Positions 42,795 through 50,729 of a stretch of DNA of 64,000 nt are shown piece by piece. Source of the DNA: Bacteroidales bacterium. Its GTDB lineage: Bacteria; Bacteroidota; Bacteroidia; Bacteroidales; F082. Position 1 is the first letter of the stretch. Every line of letters starts with the position of its first letter. The notes under the pieces are model-generated. The model did no database searches. It was given only the letters and a program-made list of their open reading frames with translations, and was not told the origin of the DNA. Position numbers and translations under genes: made by a program. The DNA lies in assembly GCA_024400395.1 (NCBI GenBank), contig JAKSMW010000010.1, forward strand, positions 1 through 64,000. The letters are read 5' to 3'.

Positions 42795-42824
42795 CTGTAT
42801 TTTTTCAACTTAAAATTTAAACTG

Positions 42825-42832
42825 CAAAAGTA
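42825..42832 (-). promoter_or_regulatory. -7 box for ruvA-sprA
   Basis: TACTTTTG on the minus strand, 31 bases before the ATG at 42794. Confidence 0.55.
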
Positions 42833-42920
42833 ACAAAATTTTTGACAGGGACACCAATTATTATTATTTATATACAAACTATTTTTTCAAAAAAACATGC
42901 CGCCGATAAAAATTATTTTT

Positions 42921-42928
42921 TACTTTTG
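42921..42928 (+). promoter_or_regulatory. -7 box for the phosphofructokinase gene
   Basis: TACTTTTG, 23 bases before the ATG at 42951. It lies downstream of an alternative ATG at 42897 and thus rules that start out. Confidence 0.6.
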
Positions 42929-42950
42929 CACGTTTAACAAAATCATTAAA

Positions 42951-44165
42951 ATGAGATCAATCGTAATACTCGCCGGCGGCGGCCCGGCACCAGGAATCAA
43001 CACTGTAATAAGCACTGTCGCCAAGACGTTTCTGAAAGACAACTACAGGGTCATCGGCCTTCACGAAGGGTACAAAAACCTGTTCAAGCCGAATCCTAAA
43101 ACCATCGACATCGACTTCCTTTATGCCGACCAGATCATGAAAATGGGCGGTTCGGCCTTGCAGATGAGCCGTTACAAACCGAAAGACGAAGAGTTCAACG
43201 TGGATTTCTTCGTGAAAAACGACGTCAACCTTCTCGTGACAATCGGCGGTGACGACACGGCTTCGACAGCCAACCGCATCTCCAAGTTCTTGAGAGCCAA
43301 CAACGTGGAAGTCCAGAACATTCACGTCCCGAAGACCATCGACAACGACCTCCCGCTTCCTGAAGGAAGTCCTACCTTCGGATATTATTCCGCCAAGGAA
43401 GCCGGCGTGAAGATTTCGCAGACGGTGTATGAAGACGCACGCACGAGCGGCAACTGGTTCGTCGTCTCCGCGATGGGACGCGAGGCCGGACACCTCGCTT
43501 TCGCGATGGGCGCGGCATGTCATTACCCGATGATCATCATCCCGGAGATGTTTTATAACACGGAAGTGACCTTCGACAAAATCCTCAACCTCACCATCAG
43601 CGCGATGATAAAACGCAAGATGATCGGCGTCGGATACGGTGTCGTCATCATCAGCGAAGGCGTGTTCCATTTCATGACAGATGAAGAAATCAAAAATTCA
43701 GGCGTCAACTTCACATACGACGAACACGGTCATCCGGAGCTTGGGAATGTAAGTAAAGCTCATATTTTCAATATGTTGCTGCAAGAAAAACTGAAAAAGC
43801 TCAACATAAGCATCAAGAGCCGCCCGGTGGAAATCGGTTACGAAATCCGCTGCGTCGATCCATGCGCCTTCGACCTTTATTACTGCTCCATCCTCGGCTA
43901 CGGCGTGAAGAAGCTCTACGACCAGGGCGTGACCGGCGCGATGGTGACGGCTAACCAAGTCGGCGAAATCGCACCGTTGTATCTCAAAGACGTGGAAGAC
44001 GAAAACGGCAAGGTGAAACCGCGTCTCGTCAACATGAAAGGCGGCAAGGCACGGCTCGTATTCAGCGAATGCCTGCAATACATCACCCCCGACGACTACG
44101 AAGCAGCGAAGAAATATGTCGAGAATCCAGAGGATTACGACTTCAAAAAGATTCTCAACTGGTAA
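42951..44165 (+). CDS. pfp: Pyrophosphate-dependent 6-phosphofructokinase
   Basis: 404 residues from the ATG at 42951. PFK motifs: ILAGGGPAPGINTVI (nucleotide/PPi loop), VTIGGDDTAST (99-103; Asp102 in place of the ATP-enzyme Gly blocks ATP and favours pyrophosphate), PKTIDNDLP (127-135; Lys128 typical of PPi enzymes, Asp131 the catalytic base), MGREAGHLA and IISEGV. It interconverts fructose-6-phosphate and fructose-1,6-bisphosphate with PPi, reversible and energy-saving in anaerobic glycolysis. Monocistronic with its own promoter and strong terminator. Confidence 0.9.
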   Translation: MRSIVILAGGGPAPGINTVISTVAKTFLKDNYRVIGLHEGYKNLFKPNPKTIDIDFLYADQIMKMGGSALQMSRYKPKDEEFNVDFFVKNDVNLLVTIGGDDTASTANRISKFLRANNVEVQNIHVPKTIDNDLPLPEGSPTFGYYSAKEAGVKISQTVYEDARTSGNWFVVSAMGREAGHLAFAMGAACHYPMIIIPEMFYNTEVTFDKILNLTISAMIKRKMIGVGYGVVIISEGVFHFMTDEEIKNSGVNFTYDEHGHPELGNVSKAHIFNMLLQEKLKKLNISIKSRPVEIGYEIRCVDPCAFDLYYCSILGYGVKKLYDQGVTGAMVTANQVGEIAPLYLKDVEDENGKVKPRLVNMKGGKARLVFSECLQYITPDDYEAAKKYVENPEDYDFKKILNW

Positions 44166-44171
44166 TATTTA

Positions 44172-44214
44172 ACGGAGCAAGGCGATCGCAGAACGGCCTT
44201 GCTCCGTTGTTTTT
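44172..44214 (+). terminator. Terminator after pfp
   Basis: Perfect 12-bp stem ACGGAGCAAGGC / GCCTTGCTCCGT (44172-44183, 44196-44207) with a 12-base loop, then TGTTTTT. Confidence 0.9.
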
Positions 44215-44221
44215 CAATTGT

Positions 44222-44325
44222 TTACACGAACCTTATCCTGTCGGCGAGCGTCAGGAAGTAGTCGTTCGACCAGATTTCAAGGTCGCGGAAACGGCAGGTT
44301 ACGGCGTACACACTTGAAATTCCGA
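44222..44325 (-). pseudogene. Possible 3' remnant of a lost gene
   Basis: On the minus strand a frame reads ISSVYAVTCRFRDLEIW then SNDYFLTLADRIRFV and stop TAA at 44222-44224, with protein-like composition and codon use like neighbouring genes. There is no start codon or promoter for it, and the upstream bases turn into a CACGAATCACACGAATC low-complexity run. It could be the tail of a deleted gene; I do not recognise the family. Confidence 0.25.
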
Positions 44326-44411
44326 CATAAGCATTCGTCAGATTCGTGTGATTCGTGGTTGAAACAAAGTACAATACGTAAAAAACAATTCTCACAGAAA
44401 AATTTTTTTTG

Positions 44412-44419
44412 TAATTTTG
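44412..44419 (+). promoter_or_regulatory. -7 box for the MFS transporter
   Basis: TAATTTTG, 26 bases before the GTG at 44446; it excludes the longer frame starting at 44218. Confidence 0.55.
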
Positions 44420-44445
44420 CGGCGTTTAAAAACATTGCAAACAAA

Positions 44446-45648
44446 GTGAAAACATCAGGATCCGCTCCAAAGGAAAAACTCTGGAATTCAAACTATATCA
44501 AGGTGATGGCGACGAACTTCACCTTGTTTTTCGCTTTTTACCTTTTGACGCCGCTGCTGCCTCTTTACCTCAGCGAGACGTTCAACGCCACGAAAGACAT
44601 GATCGGGCTTGTGCTTTCGGGTTACACTCTGGTCGCCATCCTGATGCGTCCGTTCAGCGGTTTCCTTGTTGACAGTTTCCCGCGTAAGAAAGTCCTTCTC
44701 ATCTGTCTTTTCGTGTGTTTCCTGTTTTTCGGGAGTTATCTCGTTGCCGGCAGCCTGATGCTTTTCGCGGTGATACGCACGTTGCACGGCGGCCCGTTCG
44801 GAGCTTGCACGGTGGCGAACTCGACGATGGCAATCGACGTGCTGCCGTCGTCGCGGCGCAACGAAGGCATCGGCTTCTACGGCATCAGCAACAACCTCGC
44901 CTCCGCCATCGCCCCGACAGTCGCGATCTTCATCTATCACTATGTCAATGACTTCGACGTGCTTTTCTGGCTCGCGTTCATCGTCGCCGGCCTTGGCCTC
45001 ATCAGCGCGGCGATGCTGGAAGTGACACCAAAACCCATCGAGAAGAAAAACCGCAAACTCTCGTTAGACAGGTTCTTCCTGCTCCGCGGATGGTTCCTCG
45101 CACTCAACTTATGTTTCTTCGGATTCTGCTGGGGCGTGATGAGCAACTACCTCGCAATCTACAGCAAGGAACGCCTCGGCATAACTTCCGGCACCGGCAC
45201 TTTCTTCATGATTCTGTCGGCCGGACTGATTCTCTCACGTCTCTGGGGAAACAAGACGCTGCGTGAAGGCAAGCTGACACACAACGCCTTGGAAGGCATC
45301 ATCTTATCGACACTCGGTTACACAACTTTCATCGCATATCCTTCAATGACAGGCTATTACATCGCCGCCGCACTTATAGGCCTCGGCAACGGACACATCT
45401 GGCCGGCGTTTCAGAACATGATCATCGCCATCGCCCGCCACGACGAGCGCGGCACCGCCAACAGCACCATCCTGACATCGTGGGACCTCGGCATCGGACT
45501 CGGCGTGCTGCTCGGAGGCGTCATCGCCGAATACTGCGGCTACAACGCCATCTTCTGGATGATAGCAGCCGTCCACGTCGCCGGACTCATCACGTTCATA
45601 GTTCTTACAAGAAAGAAATTCGGGAGAGTGAGCGTAAACGTGAAATAA
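44446..45648 (+). CDS. Major facilitator superfamily transporter
   Basis: 400 residues from the GTG at 44446 (an ATG at 44506 is possible but would cut into the first helix). Twelve hydrophobic segments with the MFS A-motif between helices 2 and 3 (GFLVDSFPRKKVLL), a FGACTVANSTMAIDVLPSSRRNEGIGFYG segment split over helix 4-5 and FWMIAAVHVAGLITFIVLTRK at the end. The sequence resembles the YhhS/SetB-like drug/sugar exporters of the DHA1 group, but substrate cannot be told. Ends 11 bases before the convergent small membrane protein gene. Confidence 0.85.
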   Translation: MKTSGSAPKEKLWNSNYIKVMATNFTLFFAFYLLTPLLPLYLSETFNATKDMIGLVLSGYTLVAILMRPFSGFLVDSFPRKKVLLICLFVCFLFFGSYLVAGSLMLFAVIRTLHGGPFGACTVANSTMAIDVLPSSRRNEGIGFYGISNNLASAIAPTVAIFIYHYVNDFDVLFWLAFIVAGLGLISAAMLEVTPKPIEKKNRKLSLDRFFLLRGWFLALNLCFFGFCWGVMSNYLAIYSKERLGITSGTGTFFMILSAGLILSRLWGNKTLREGKLTHNALEGIILSTLGYTTFIAYPSMTGYYIAAALIGLGNGHIWPAFQNMIIAIARHDERGTANSTILTSWDLGIGLGVLLGGVIAEYCGYNAIFWMIAAVHVAGLITFIVLTRKKFGRVSVNVK

Positions 45649-45659
45649 AGATACTTGAA

Positions 45660-45989
45660 TCAGGCCAAACGCCGTTTCATCACAACATATCCCGCCCACA
45701 AAGCGGTGACAATCAACGACATCGGCACTCCAACGGTAAGCATCTCCTTCAACATTATCTGGACGCCGCCTGCCTCGGTCAAAGCAGTGAAAAACGGATA
45801 TTGCCACGAGACTTCGCCAGACAGGATGTGGTCAACGATGAGCATCGCAGCACCGCCCCAAAGCATCAGCTCCAACTTTGGAAGCTGCTGAATCCAAACG
45901 TTCTGTGAGTTCTTGTTATTCTTTTCAGACATTTTCCGGCTGAGTGTCGTGGCGACAGCCTGCGCCAAAGGTACAATGAAACACGACAT
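45660..45989 (-). CDS. Small conserved membrane protein of unknown function
   Basis: 109 residues with three hydrophobic stretches: an N-terminal one (FIVPLAQAVATTL), a middle one (LELMLWGGAAMLIVDHILSGE) and a C-terminal one (MLTVGVPMSLIVTALWAGYVVM) ending in MKRRLA. Similar small proteins occur in Bacteroidales. No functional motif is visible. Starts 39 bases after the aspartate kinase stop with its own TATTTTTG box at 46009-46016. Confidence 0.6.
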   Translation of the reverse strand: MSCFIVPLAQAVATTLSRKMSEKNNKNSQNVWIQQLPKLELMLWGGAAMLIVDHILSGEVSWQYPFFTALTEAGGVQIMLKEMLTVGVPMSLIVTALWAGYVVMKRRLA

Positions 45990-46008
45990 AATTTTAAAAT
46001 TTAGGTTG

Positions 46009-46016
46009 CAAAAATA
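46009..46016 (-). promoter_or_regulatory. -7 box before the small membrane protein
   Basis: TATTTTTG on the minus strand, 20 bases before the ATG at 45989. Confidence 0.45.
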
Positions 46017-46028
46017 CGAAAAATTCTT

Positions 46029-47303
46029 TTATCCCAAAACGATCTGGACAGTGCTTCTGCTCCGTTGCTCGACAAAGACTTTCTTTTCTTTAATAAACTC
46101 ATTCTCAACGCCTTCCTTGTAATGACGGACTGTAAAAAGCTGCAATCCGGCGTTATATCTGACTTCAAACGACTGTTCAACAGAAGCGATGAGTGCGTTG
46201 AGTTTGTGTGCGTTTTCGTCAAAACAAATCGAGAGGTTCAGGGCCGAAGTCTGAATCATGTTGGCGTGGATGTTCAGCTCGTTCAGCATACCGAAAAGGA
46301 TACCGAGGTTCTGTTCATTCATGAACGAATAGTCGCGCGGCCGGATTGTCACAAGCACCTGATTGTCTTTGACGATGAACGAAGGAACGTAATTGATGAA
46401 CTCCTCGCTTCCGTCGATGACAGTAGGTTCGAGTTTGGAATCGAGGAAGCAGCGCACTTTCAGCGGTATGTTCTTGTTTTGCAGCGGTTTCATCGTTTTC
46501 GGGTGAAGCACCGTGGCGCCGTAGAACGTCAGCTCCGTCGCCTCGGAATATGTAAGATGTTTGATTTTTTCAGTCTTCGGGAAACGTTTCGGGTCGGCAT
46601 TGCGCACGCCGTCAACGTCTTTCCACACCGACATCTCCTTGACATCCAACAAGTTGGCAAAGATTGCCGCTGTATAGTCGGAGCCTTCGCGTCCCAAGGT
46701 CGTTGTCACCTCCGGCTTCGAGGATGCGGCGATGAAACCCTGCGCTATCAGCATCGTACCATCGTGATTCTCATTGAGTTTCTCAACACGCAACCGGCTC
46801 TCATCGAAATCGACATTCGCCGAACGGAAGTTGTGGTCGGTGATGATGTATTCACGTGCGTCCAAAAGACGGTTTTTTATTCCGTTGTCATTCAGAAACG
46901 CCGAAATAATCGTTGTGGAGAGCATCTCGCCGAAACTGACAGTCTGATCGTATTGGTAATCGTAGCCGTAGCCGGTCGCCTGAAGATTGTCATACAAATC
47001 CAAAAACATATTCGCAACGCTTTCAAACACAGGATGTTGCGAGTTTCCATCAAACAAATCGAGCATTATCTTCTCATGATAATCCATCAGGCTTTCGAGC
47101 GCATTGATTTCAAGATGGCCGTCGTTGTCACGGAAATCTTTCAAAGCCTTCTCGATTGCGTTTGTGGTCTTTCCCATGGCGGAGATGACAAGCAGCAAAT
47201 CGCTGCAGTCTTCATTTTCAAGGATATGCAACAGATTCCTGACAGCACCGGCATCTTTCACCGATGCGCCGCCGAATTTATATACCTTATTAATATGTCT
47301 CAT
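46029..47303 (-). CDS. lysC: Aspartate kinase (monofunctional)
   Basis: 424 residues. KFGGASVKD at the N-terminus (ATP/aspartate lysine), SFGEMLSTTIISAFLN, TTTLGREGSDYTAAIFANLL and VWKDVDGVRNADPKRFPKTEKI are the kinase signatures; two ACT regulatory domains occupy about 285-424. It makes aspartyl phosphate for lysine, threonine, methionine and diaminopimelate synthesis; this is not the bifunctional ThrA form. Begins eight bases after the stop of the upstream barrel protein, so both share a transcript without obvious functional link. Confidence 0.9.
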   Translation of the reverse strand: MRHINKVYKFGGASVKDAGAVRNLLHILENEDCSDLLLVISAMGKTTNAIEKALKDFRDNDGHLEINALESLMDYHEKIMLDLFDGNSQHPVFESVANMFLDLYDNLQATGYGYDYQYDQTVSFGEMLSTTIISAFLNDNGIKNRLLDAREYIITDHNFRSANVDFDESRLRVEKLNENHDGTMLIAQGFIAASSKPEVTTTLGREGSDYTAAIFANLLDVKEMSVWKDVDGVRNADPKRFPKTEKIKHLTYSEATELTFYGATVLHPKTMKPLQNKNIPLKVRCFLDSKLEPTVIDGSEEFINYVPSFIVKDNQVLVTIRPRDYSFMNEQNLGILFGMLNELNIHANMIQTSALNLSICFDENAHKLNALIASVEQSFEVRYNAGLQLFTVRHYKEGVENEFIKEKKVFVEQRSRSTVQIVLG

Positions 47304-47311
47304 TTTTCAAA

Positions 47312-47935
47312 TCATTTCAATCTGTAATATAGAACCAGTTCGAGAACATCGTTGAACGCGCCTTTTTGTCCGAAGCGCACCGTTCCTTCATTGAAGTTGC
47401 CTTTGTAAGCCGATGTCACTGAAGTGATTACGCGGAAGCCGAGTTCGAGTTTCGGCATCAGCCTGAACTTCATGCCGAGGATTCCGTTGAGGCACAGCGG
47501 TCGCCACATGTCGGTCGCCTCGTTAGCGGCGTTGAACGTATTGTTGGAATAGACAAGCGCATCGAGACTTAACCCGAGTTCGAATGTTATCCAGTCGATT
47601 TTCCTTCCGTTGACTTTCATAAAACCAAGATTCGCAGACGCAACCAAAGGCATCTCAACGTAGTCGAGACGGATTTTGAAAGACGGGAATTCATCGGCAG
47701 CCGACTTTGAACCTTTTTGTATGTATTTGATTTCCAGTTGAACATCAAAAATATCGTTGAGTTCAAGTCCGACGAAACCGCCGCCGGTGAAACCGAATTT
47801 ATGGAAACCGTTGTTGCCGTCGCCGTCAACCTGCGAGGTGACTGCACCAAGCGCGACACCGCCGTAAAACGACTGGGAAGTTGCATTTGCAACGAACATC
47901 ACACTGATTGCGAGGAGTAAAAAGAGTTTTTTCAT
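47312..47935 (-). CDS. Outer-membrane beta-barrel protein (PorT-like family)
   Basis: 207 residues with a signal peptide (cleavage near ANATSQ). Amphipathic strands such as FGFTGGGFVGLEL, VQLEIKYIQKGSKS, IRLDYVEMPLVASANLGF, LELGFRVITSVTSAYKG and a terminal VLELVLYYRLK form an 8-strand barrel of the outer-membrane-protein beta-barrel (PF13568) type. Role unknown. Its 5' leader contains three perfect 23-bp tandem repeats (47964-48032), and no promoter box is visible, so it may be read from the polyprenyl synthase promoter. Confidence 0.75.
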   Translation of the reverse strand: MKKLFLLLAISVMFVANATSQSFYGGVALGAVTSQVDGDGNNGFHKFGFTGGGFVGLELNDIFDVQLEIKYIQKGSKSAADEFPSFKIRLDYVEMPLVASANLGFMKVNGRKIDWITFELGLSLDALVYSNNTFNAANEATDMWRPLCLNGILGMKFRLMPKLELGFRVITSVTSAYKGNFNEGTVRFGQKGAFNDVLELVLYYRLK

Positions 47936-47963
47936 ATTTAATTTTTAACACGAGTTGCACAAG

Positions 47964-48032
47964 TTTATTGACACAAGTTACACGAGTTTATTGACACAAG
48001 TTACACGAGTTTATTGACACAAGTTACACGAG
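47964..48032. repeat. 3 x 23-bp perfect tandem repeat
   Basis: Unit TTTATTGACACAAGTTACACGAG (23 bases, here split as TTTATTGACACAAG-TTACACGAG) at 47964-47986, 47987-48009 and 48010-48032, with a partial degenerate copy before. It lies between two same-strand genes, in the leader of the barrel protein. Confidence 0.95.
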
Positions 48033-48036
48033 TTTT

Positions 48037-49008
48037 TTATTTGTTTCTGTTTATACAATAATACATTAGATTCCTTAACGCCGTTTTCGCTTCAGAATCA
48101 TTTATTTTATCTAATTGATTTTCAGCCTTTTTCACAAATTCATTCATCTTTTCGATGCAGTATTCGAGGCTGTGTTTCTCATTTGCCAAGGCGATAATCT
48201 TTTTTATGGTTTTCGTTTTTTTCCCGCAAAGAAGAATCTTTCCTTTGATTATTTCTCTTTCCAACGGCGAACTTTCTTTCAGGAGATGGATGAGCGGGAG
48301 TGTCATCTTATGTTCCTTGATGTCGTTGCCGAAGCCTTTTCCCGACATGTTATCAGGTTGATAATCAAAGATGTCGTCACGTATTTGGAAAGCGATTCCG
48401 GCGTATGTGCCGAATTGCTTCATCGCCTCGACCTGCTGCATGTCGGCGTTGGTCGAGACGGCACCGATGGCACAGCACGAAGCGATGAGCGAGGCGGTTT
48501 TCTTCTCGATGATTTGATAATATTCGTCTTCGGAAATGTCCATTTTCTTGGCTTTATTGAGTTGCGAAATCTCGCCGTCGCCGATTTTTGCCACCGCCTC
48601 CGAAATCATGTCAAGCATCTGATATTCTTTGTTTTGCAGAGCTATCATCATGCCTTTTGCAAGAAGATAGTCGCCGGAAAGCACAGCGATTTTGTTTTTG
48701 TAAAGAGCGTTTATCGAAGCGAAGCCGCGGCGTTCGGCGGCGTCATCAACGACATCGTCGTGAATGAGCGTGGCGGAGTGAAGCAGCTCGATGAAAGTGG
48801 CGGCGCGATAAGTGCTGTCGTTGACCTCGCCAAAGCATTTCGCAGAAAGGAAAACGAACAGCGGACGCAGCTGTTTACCCTTGTGTTTCAACGAGTAAGC
48901 ACCGATTTTATCCAACAGCGAATTGTCAGAATGCAGCGCATCCCTGTAATAACGATCGAAACGTGAAAGCTCCGGCGCGACAACCGATTTTATCTCGTCA
49001 AGGGTCAT
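48037..49008 (-). CDS. ispB: All-trans polyprenyl diphosphate synthase
   Basis: 323 residues. First Asp-rich motif LIHDDVVDDAAERRG (D84, D85, D88), upstream GKQLRP (substrate Lys/Arg), and second Asp-rich motif FQIRDDIFDYQ. It adds isoprene units to make the side chain of menaquinone or related long-chain products (chain length cannot be read reliably). Divergent from glyA, with promoter box TAATTTTG at 49020-49027. Confidence 0.9.
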   Translation of the reverse strand: MTLDEIKSVVAPELSRFDRYYRDALHSDNSLLDKIGAYSLKHKGKQLRPLFVFLSAKCFGEVNDSTYRAATFIELLHSATLIHDDVVDDAAERRGFASINALYKNKIAVLSGDYLLAKGMMIALQNKEYQMLDMISEAVAKIGDGEISQLNKAKKMDISEDEYYQIIEKKTASLIASCCAIGAVSTNADMQQVEAMKQFGTYAGIAFQIRDDIFDYQPDNMSGKGFGNDIKEHKMTLPLIHLLKESSPLEREIIKGKILLCGKKTKTIKKIIALANEKHSLEYCIEKMNEFVKKAENQLDKINDSEAKTALRNLMYYCINRNK

Positions 49009-49019
49009 GATTTTTTTTG

Positions 49020-49072
49020 CAAAATTAAAAAAAATTAAAATGTATTTTGTTAAAGAAAAATTTATAATTTTG
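49020..49072. promoter_or_regulatory. Divergent promoters ispB / glyA
   Basis: TAATTTTG on the minus strand at 49020-49027 serves ispB (12 bases before its ATG); TAATTTTG on the plus strand at 49065-49072 serves glyA with a 64-base A/T-rich leader. Confidence 0.5.
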
Positions 49073-49135
49073 GAATTTGAAATTTAATCAAATAAAAATT
49101 TTAAGTAATTAAATATCAACTAAATACAATTTAAA

Positions 49136-50434
49136 ATGAAAAAAGACACACAGGTTTTCAATCTGATTCTCAAAGAAAAGAAGCGTCAGATGGGCGGTAT
49201 TGAGCTTATCGCATCAGAAAATTTCGTCAGCGACCAGGTCTTGAAGGCCATGGGTTCGGTGATGACAAACAAATACGCTGAAGGTTATCCAGGCAAACGT
49301 TACTACGGTGGCTGCCAGATCGTTGACCAGACCGAGCAGATTGCCATCGACCGCGCGGGCGAGCTGTTCCAGGCAAAATATGTGAACGTGCAGCCTCACT
49401 CAGGCGCGCAGGCCAACATGGCGGTGCTTCTCGCCTGCCTGAAGCCGGGTGACACATTCATGGGCCTCGACCTCTCACACGGCGGACACCTCTCACACGG
49501 TTCACCGGTCAACTCGTCAGGTCTCCTCTACAACCCTGTGGCTTATCAGGTAAGCCCTGAGACAGGCATGGTTGACTACGACGACATGGAAAAGAAAGTC
49601 GCACAGTACAAGCCGAAACTCATCATCGCCGGCGCCTCGGCATATTCACGTGACTGGGACTACGCGCGTATGCGCAAGGCCGCTGACTCGGTCGGCGCCA
49701 TCTTGATGGCCGACATCAGCCACCCGGCAGGTCTCATCGCACGCGGCATCCTCAACGACCCGCTCGAATACTGCCACATCGTCACCACGACGACACACAA
49801 GACACTCCGCGGACCACGCGGCGGCATGATCATGATGCGCGAGGACTTCGAGAACCCGTGGGGCTACACGACACCGAAGGGCGAGGTGAAGATGATGTCG
49901 GCGCTGCTCAACAGCGCGGTGTTCCCGGGCGTGCAGGGCGGCCCGCTCGAACACGTCATCGCGTCAAAGGCAGTCGCTTTCGGCGAGGCATTGTCAGATG
50001 AATACTTCGAGTACATCCTCCAGGTGAAGAAGAACGCCGCTGCGATGGCAAAGGCATTCAACGAGAGAGGCTATAAAATCATCAGCGGCGGCACCGACAA
50101 CCACCTGATGCTCATCGACCTGCGCACCAAGTTCCCGGAGATCACAGGCAAGATGGTCGAGAACACGCTTGTCCTCGCCGACATCACCGTCAACAAGAAC
50201 ATGGTGCCGTTCGACAGCCGTTCACCGTTCCTCACGTCAGGTCTCCGCATCGGCACGCCGGCCATCACGACACGCGGCTTGAAGGAAGACATGATGGAAC
50301 CGATCGTTGACATGATCGACGATGTCATCTCGGCAATCGACCCGGTCGCGAAGACGGCTCCGGACGCCAAGATCAACATGGTGAAGGAGAAAGTCAACGC
50401 CATCATGGCAGAATATCCGCTCTTCGCCTGGTAA
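49136..50434 (+). CDS. glyA: Serine hydroxymethyltransferase
   Basis: 432 residues. [39 protein letters not shown], the PLP-lysine segment [17 protein letters not shown] (K222), [12 protein letters not shown] and [16 protein letters not shown] are all canonical. It converts serine and tetrahydrofolate into glycine and 5,10-methylene-THF, the main one-carbon source, complementing GcvH and the folate salvage enzyme at 59161-59688. Codon use is strongly biased (GAC, ATC, GGC), fitting high expression. Confidence 0.97.
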   Translation: MKKDTQVFNLILKEKKRQMGGIELIASENFVSDQVLKAMGSVMTNKYAEGYPGKRYYGGCQIVDQTEQIAIDRAGELFQAKYVNVQPHSGAQANMAVLLACLKPGDTFMGLDLSHGGHLSHGSPVNSSGLLYNPVAYQVSPETGMVDYDDMEKKVAQYKPKLIIAGASAYSRDWDYARMRKAADSVGAILMADISHPAGLIARGILNDPLEYCHIVTTTTHKTLRGPRGGMIMMREDFENPWGYTTPKGEVKMMSALLNSAVFPGVQGGPLEHVIASKAVAFGEALSDEYFEYILQVKKNAAAMAKAFNERGYKIISGGTDNHLMLIDLRTKFPEITGKMVENTLVLADITVNKNMVPFDSRSPFLTSGLRIGTPAITTRGLKEDMMEPIVDMIDDVISAIDPVAKTAPDAKINMVKEKVNAIMAEYPLFAW

Positions 50435-50445
50435 TCTTCGGATTA

Positions 50446-50514
50446 AGAGAGTAGAGAGTAGAGAGTAGAGTTAAGAGAGTGCATCAAGACATGAAGTTTC
50501 GGTGCACTCTTTTT
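50446..50514 (+). terminator. Repeat run and terminator after glyA
   Basis: AGAGAGTAG repeats (50446-50470) lead to an 8-bp stem AGAGTGCA / TGCACTCT (50476-50483, 50503-50510) followed by TTTT. Confidence 0.6.
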
Positions 50515-50550
50515 GTCACCACGAATCACACAAATGGTTTTCACTACGAA

Positions 50551-50600
50551 TCCCTCAGCGTAACTGCCGTAGAGACGGTTCTGCGCCAACGACGTTACGC
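50551..50600. repeat. GTAGAGACG dispersed repeat, second copy
   Basis: TCCCTCAGCGTAACTGCC plus GTAGAGACG matches the left part of the palindrome at 4890-4915 (CCCTCGGCGTAACAGCC plus GTAGAGACG). Here GCGTAAC (50558-50564) pairs with GTTACGC (50594-50600). No gene lies between 50435 and 50729. Confidence 0.6.
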
Positions 50601-50681
50601 CAAACAGCATGATGCGCCAGCCCCTTTCCAATTTTACAAACTTTATAACTAATCCGGCTGCAAAAGTAAGAAATTTTTTAA

Positions 50682-50689
50682 TAACTTTG
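50682..50689 (+). promoter_or_regulatory. -7 box for the alpha-2-macroglobulin/pbpC operon
   Basis: TAACTTTG, 41 bases before the ATG at 50730. Confidence 0.5.
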
Positions 50690-50729
50690 CACGTTAATTT
50701 GTTTAATGAACAATCGGAATAATATTATT

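Noticed and set aside
42897..42950. Upstream start for phosphofructokinase
   Set aside because: The TACTTTTG promoter box lies inside this extension, and the PFK motif begins right after the ATG at 42951.
44218..44445. Upstream extension of the MFS gene
   Set aside because: It would span a promoter box and has Arg/Ser-rich non-membrane sequence; GTG at 44446 is preferred.
46065..47327. 420-residue open frame antisense to aspartate kinase
   Set aside because: The opposite strand holds a complete lysC with all motifs; this frame is a codon-bias shadow.
47964..48032. CRISPR array
   Set aside because: The three 23-bp units are directly adjacent with no spacers and there are no cas genes.
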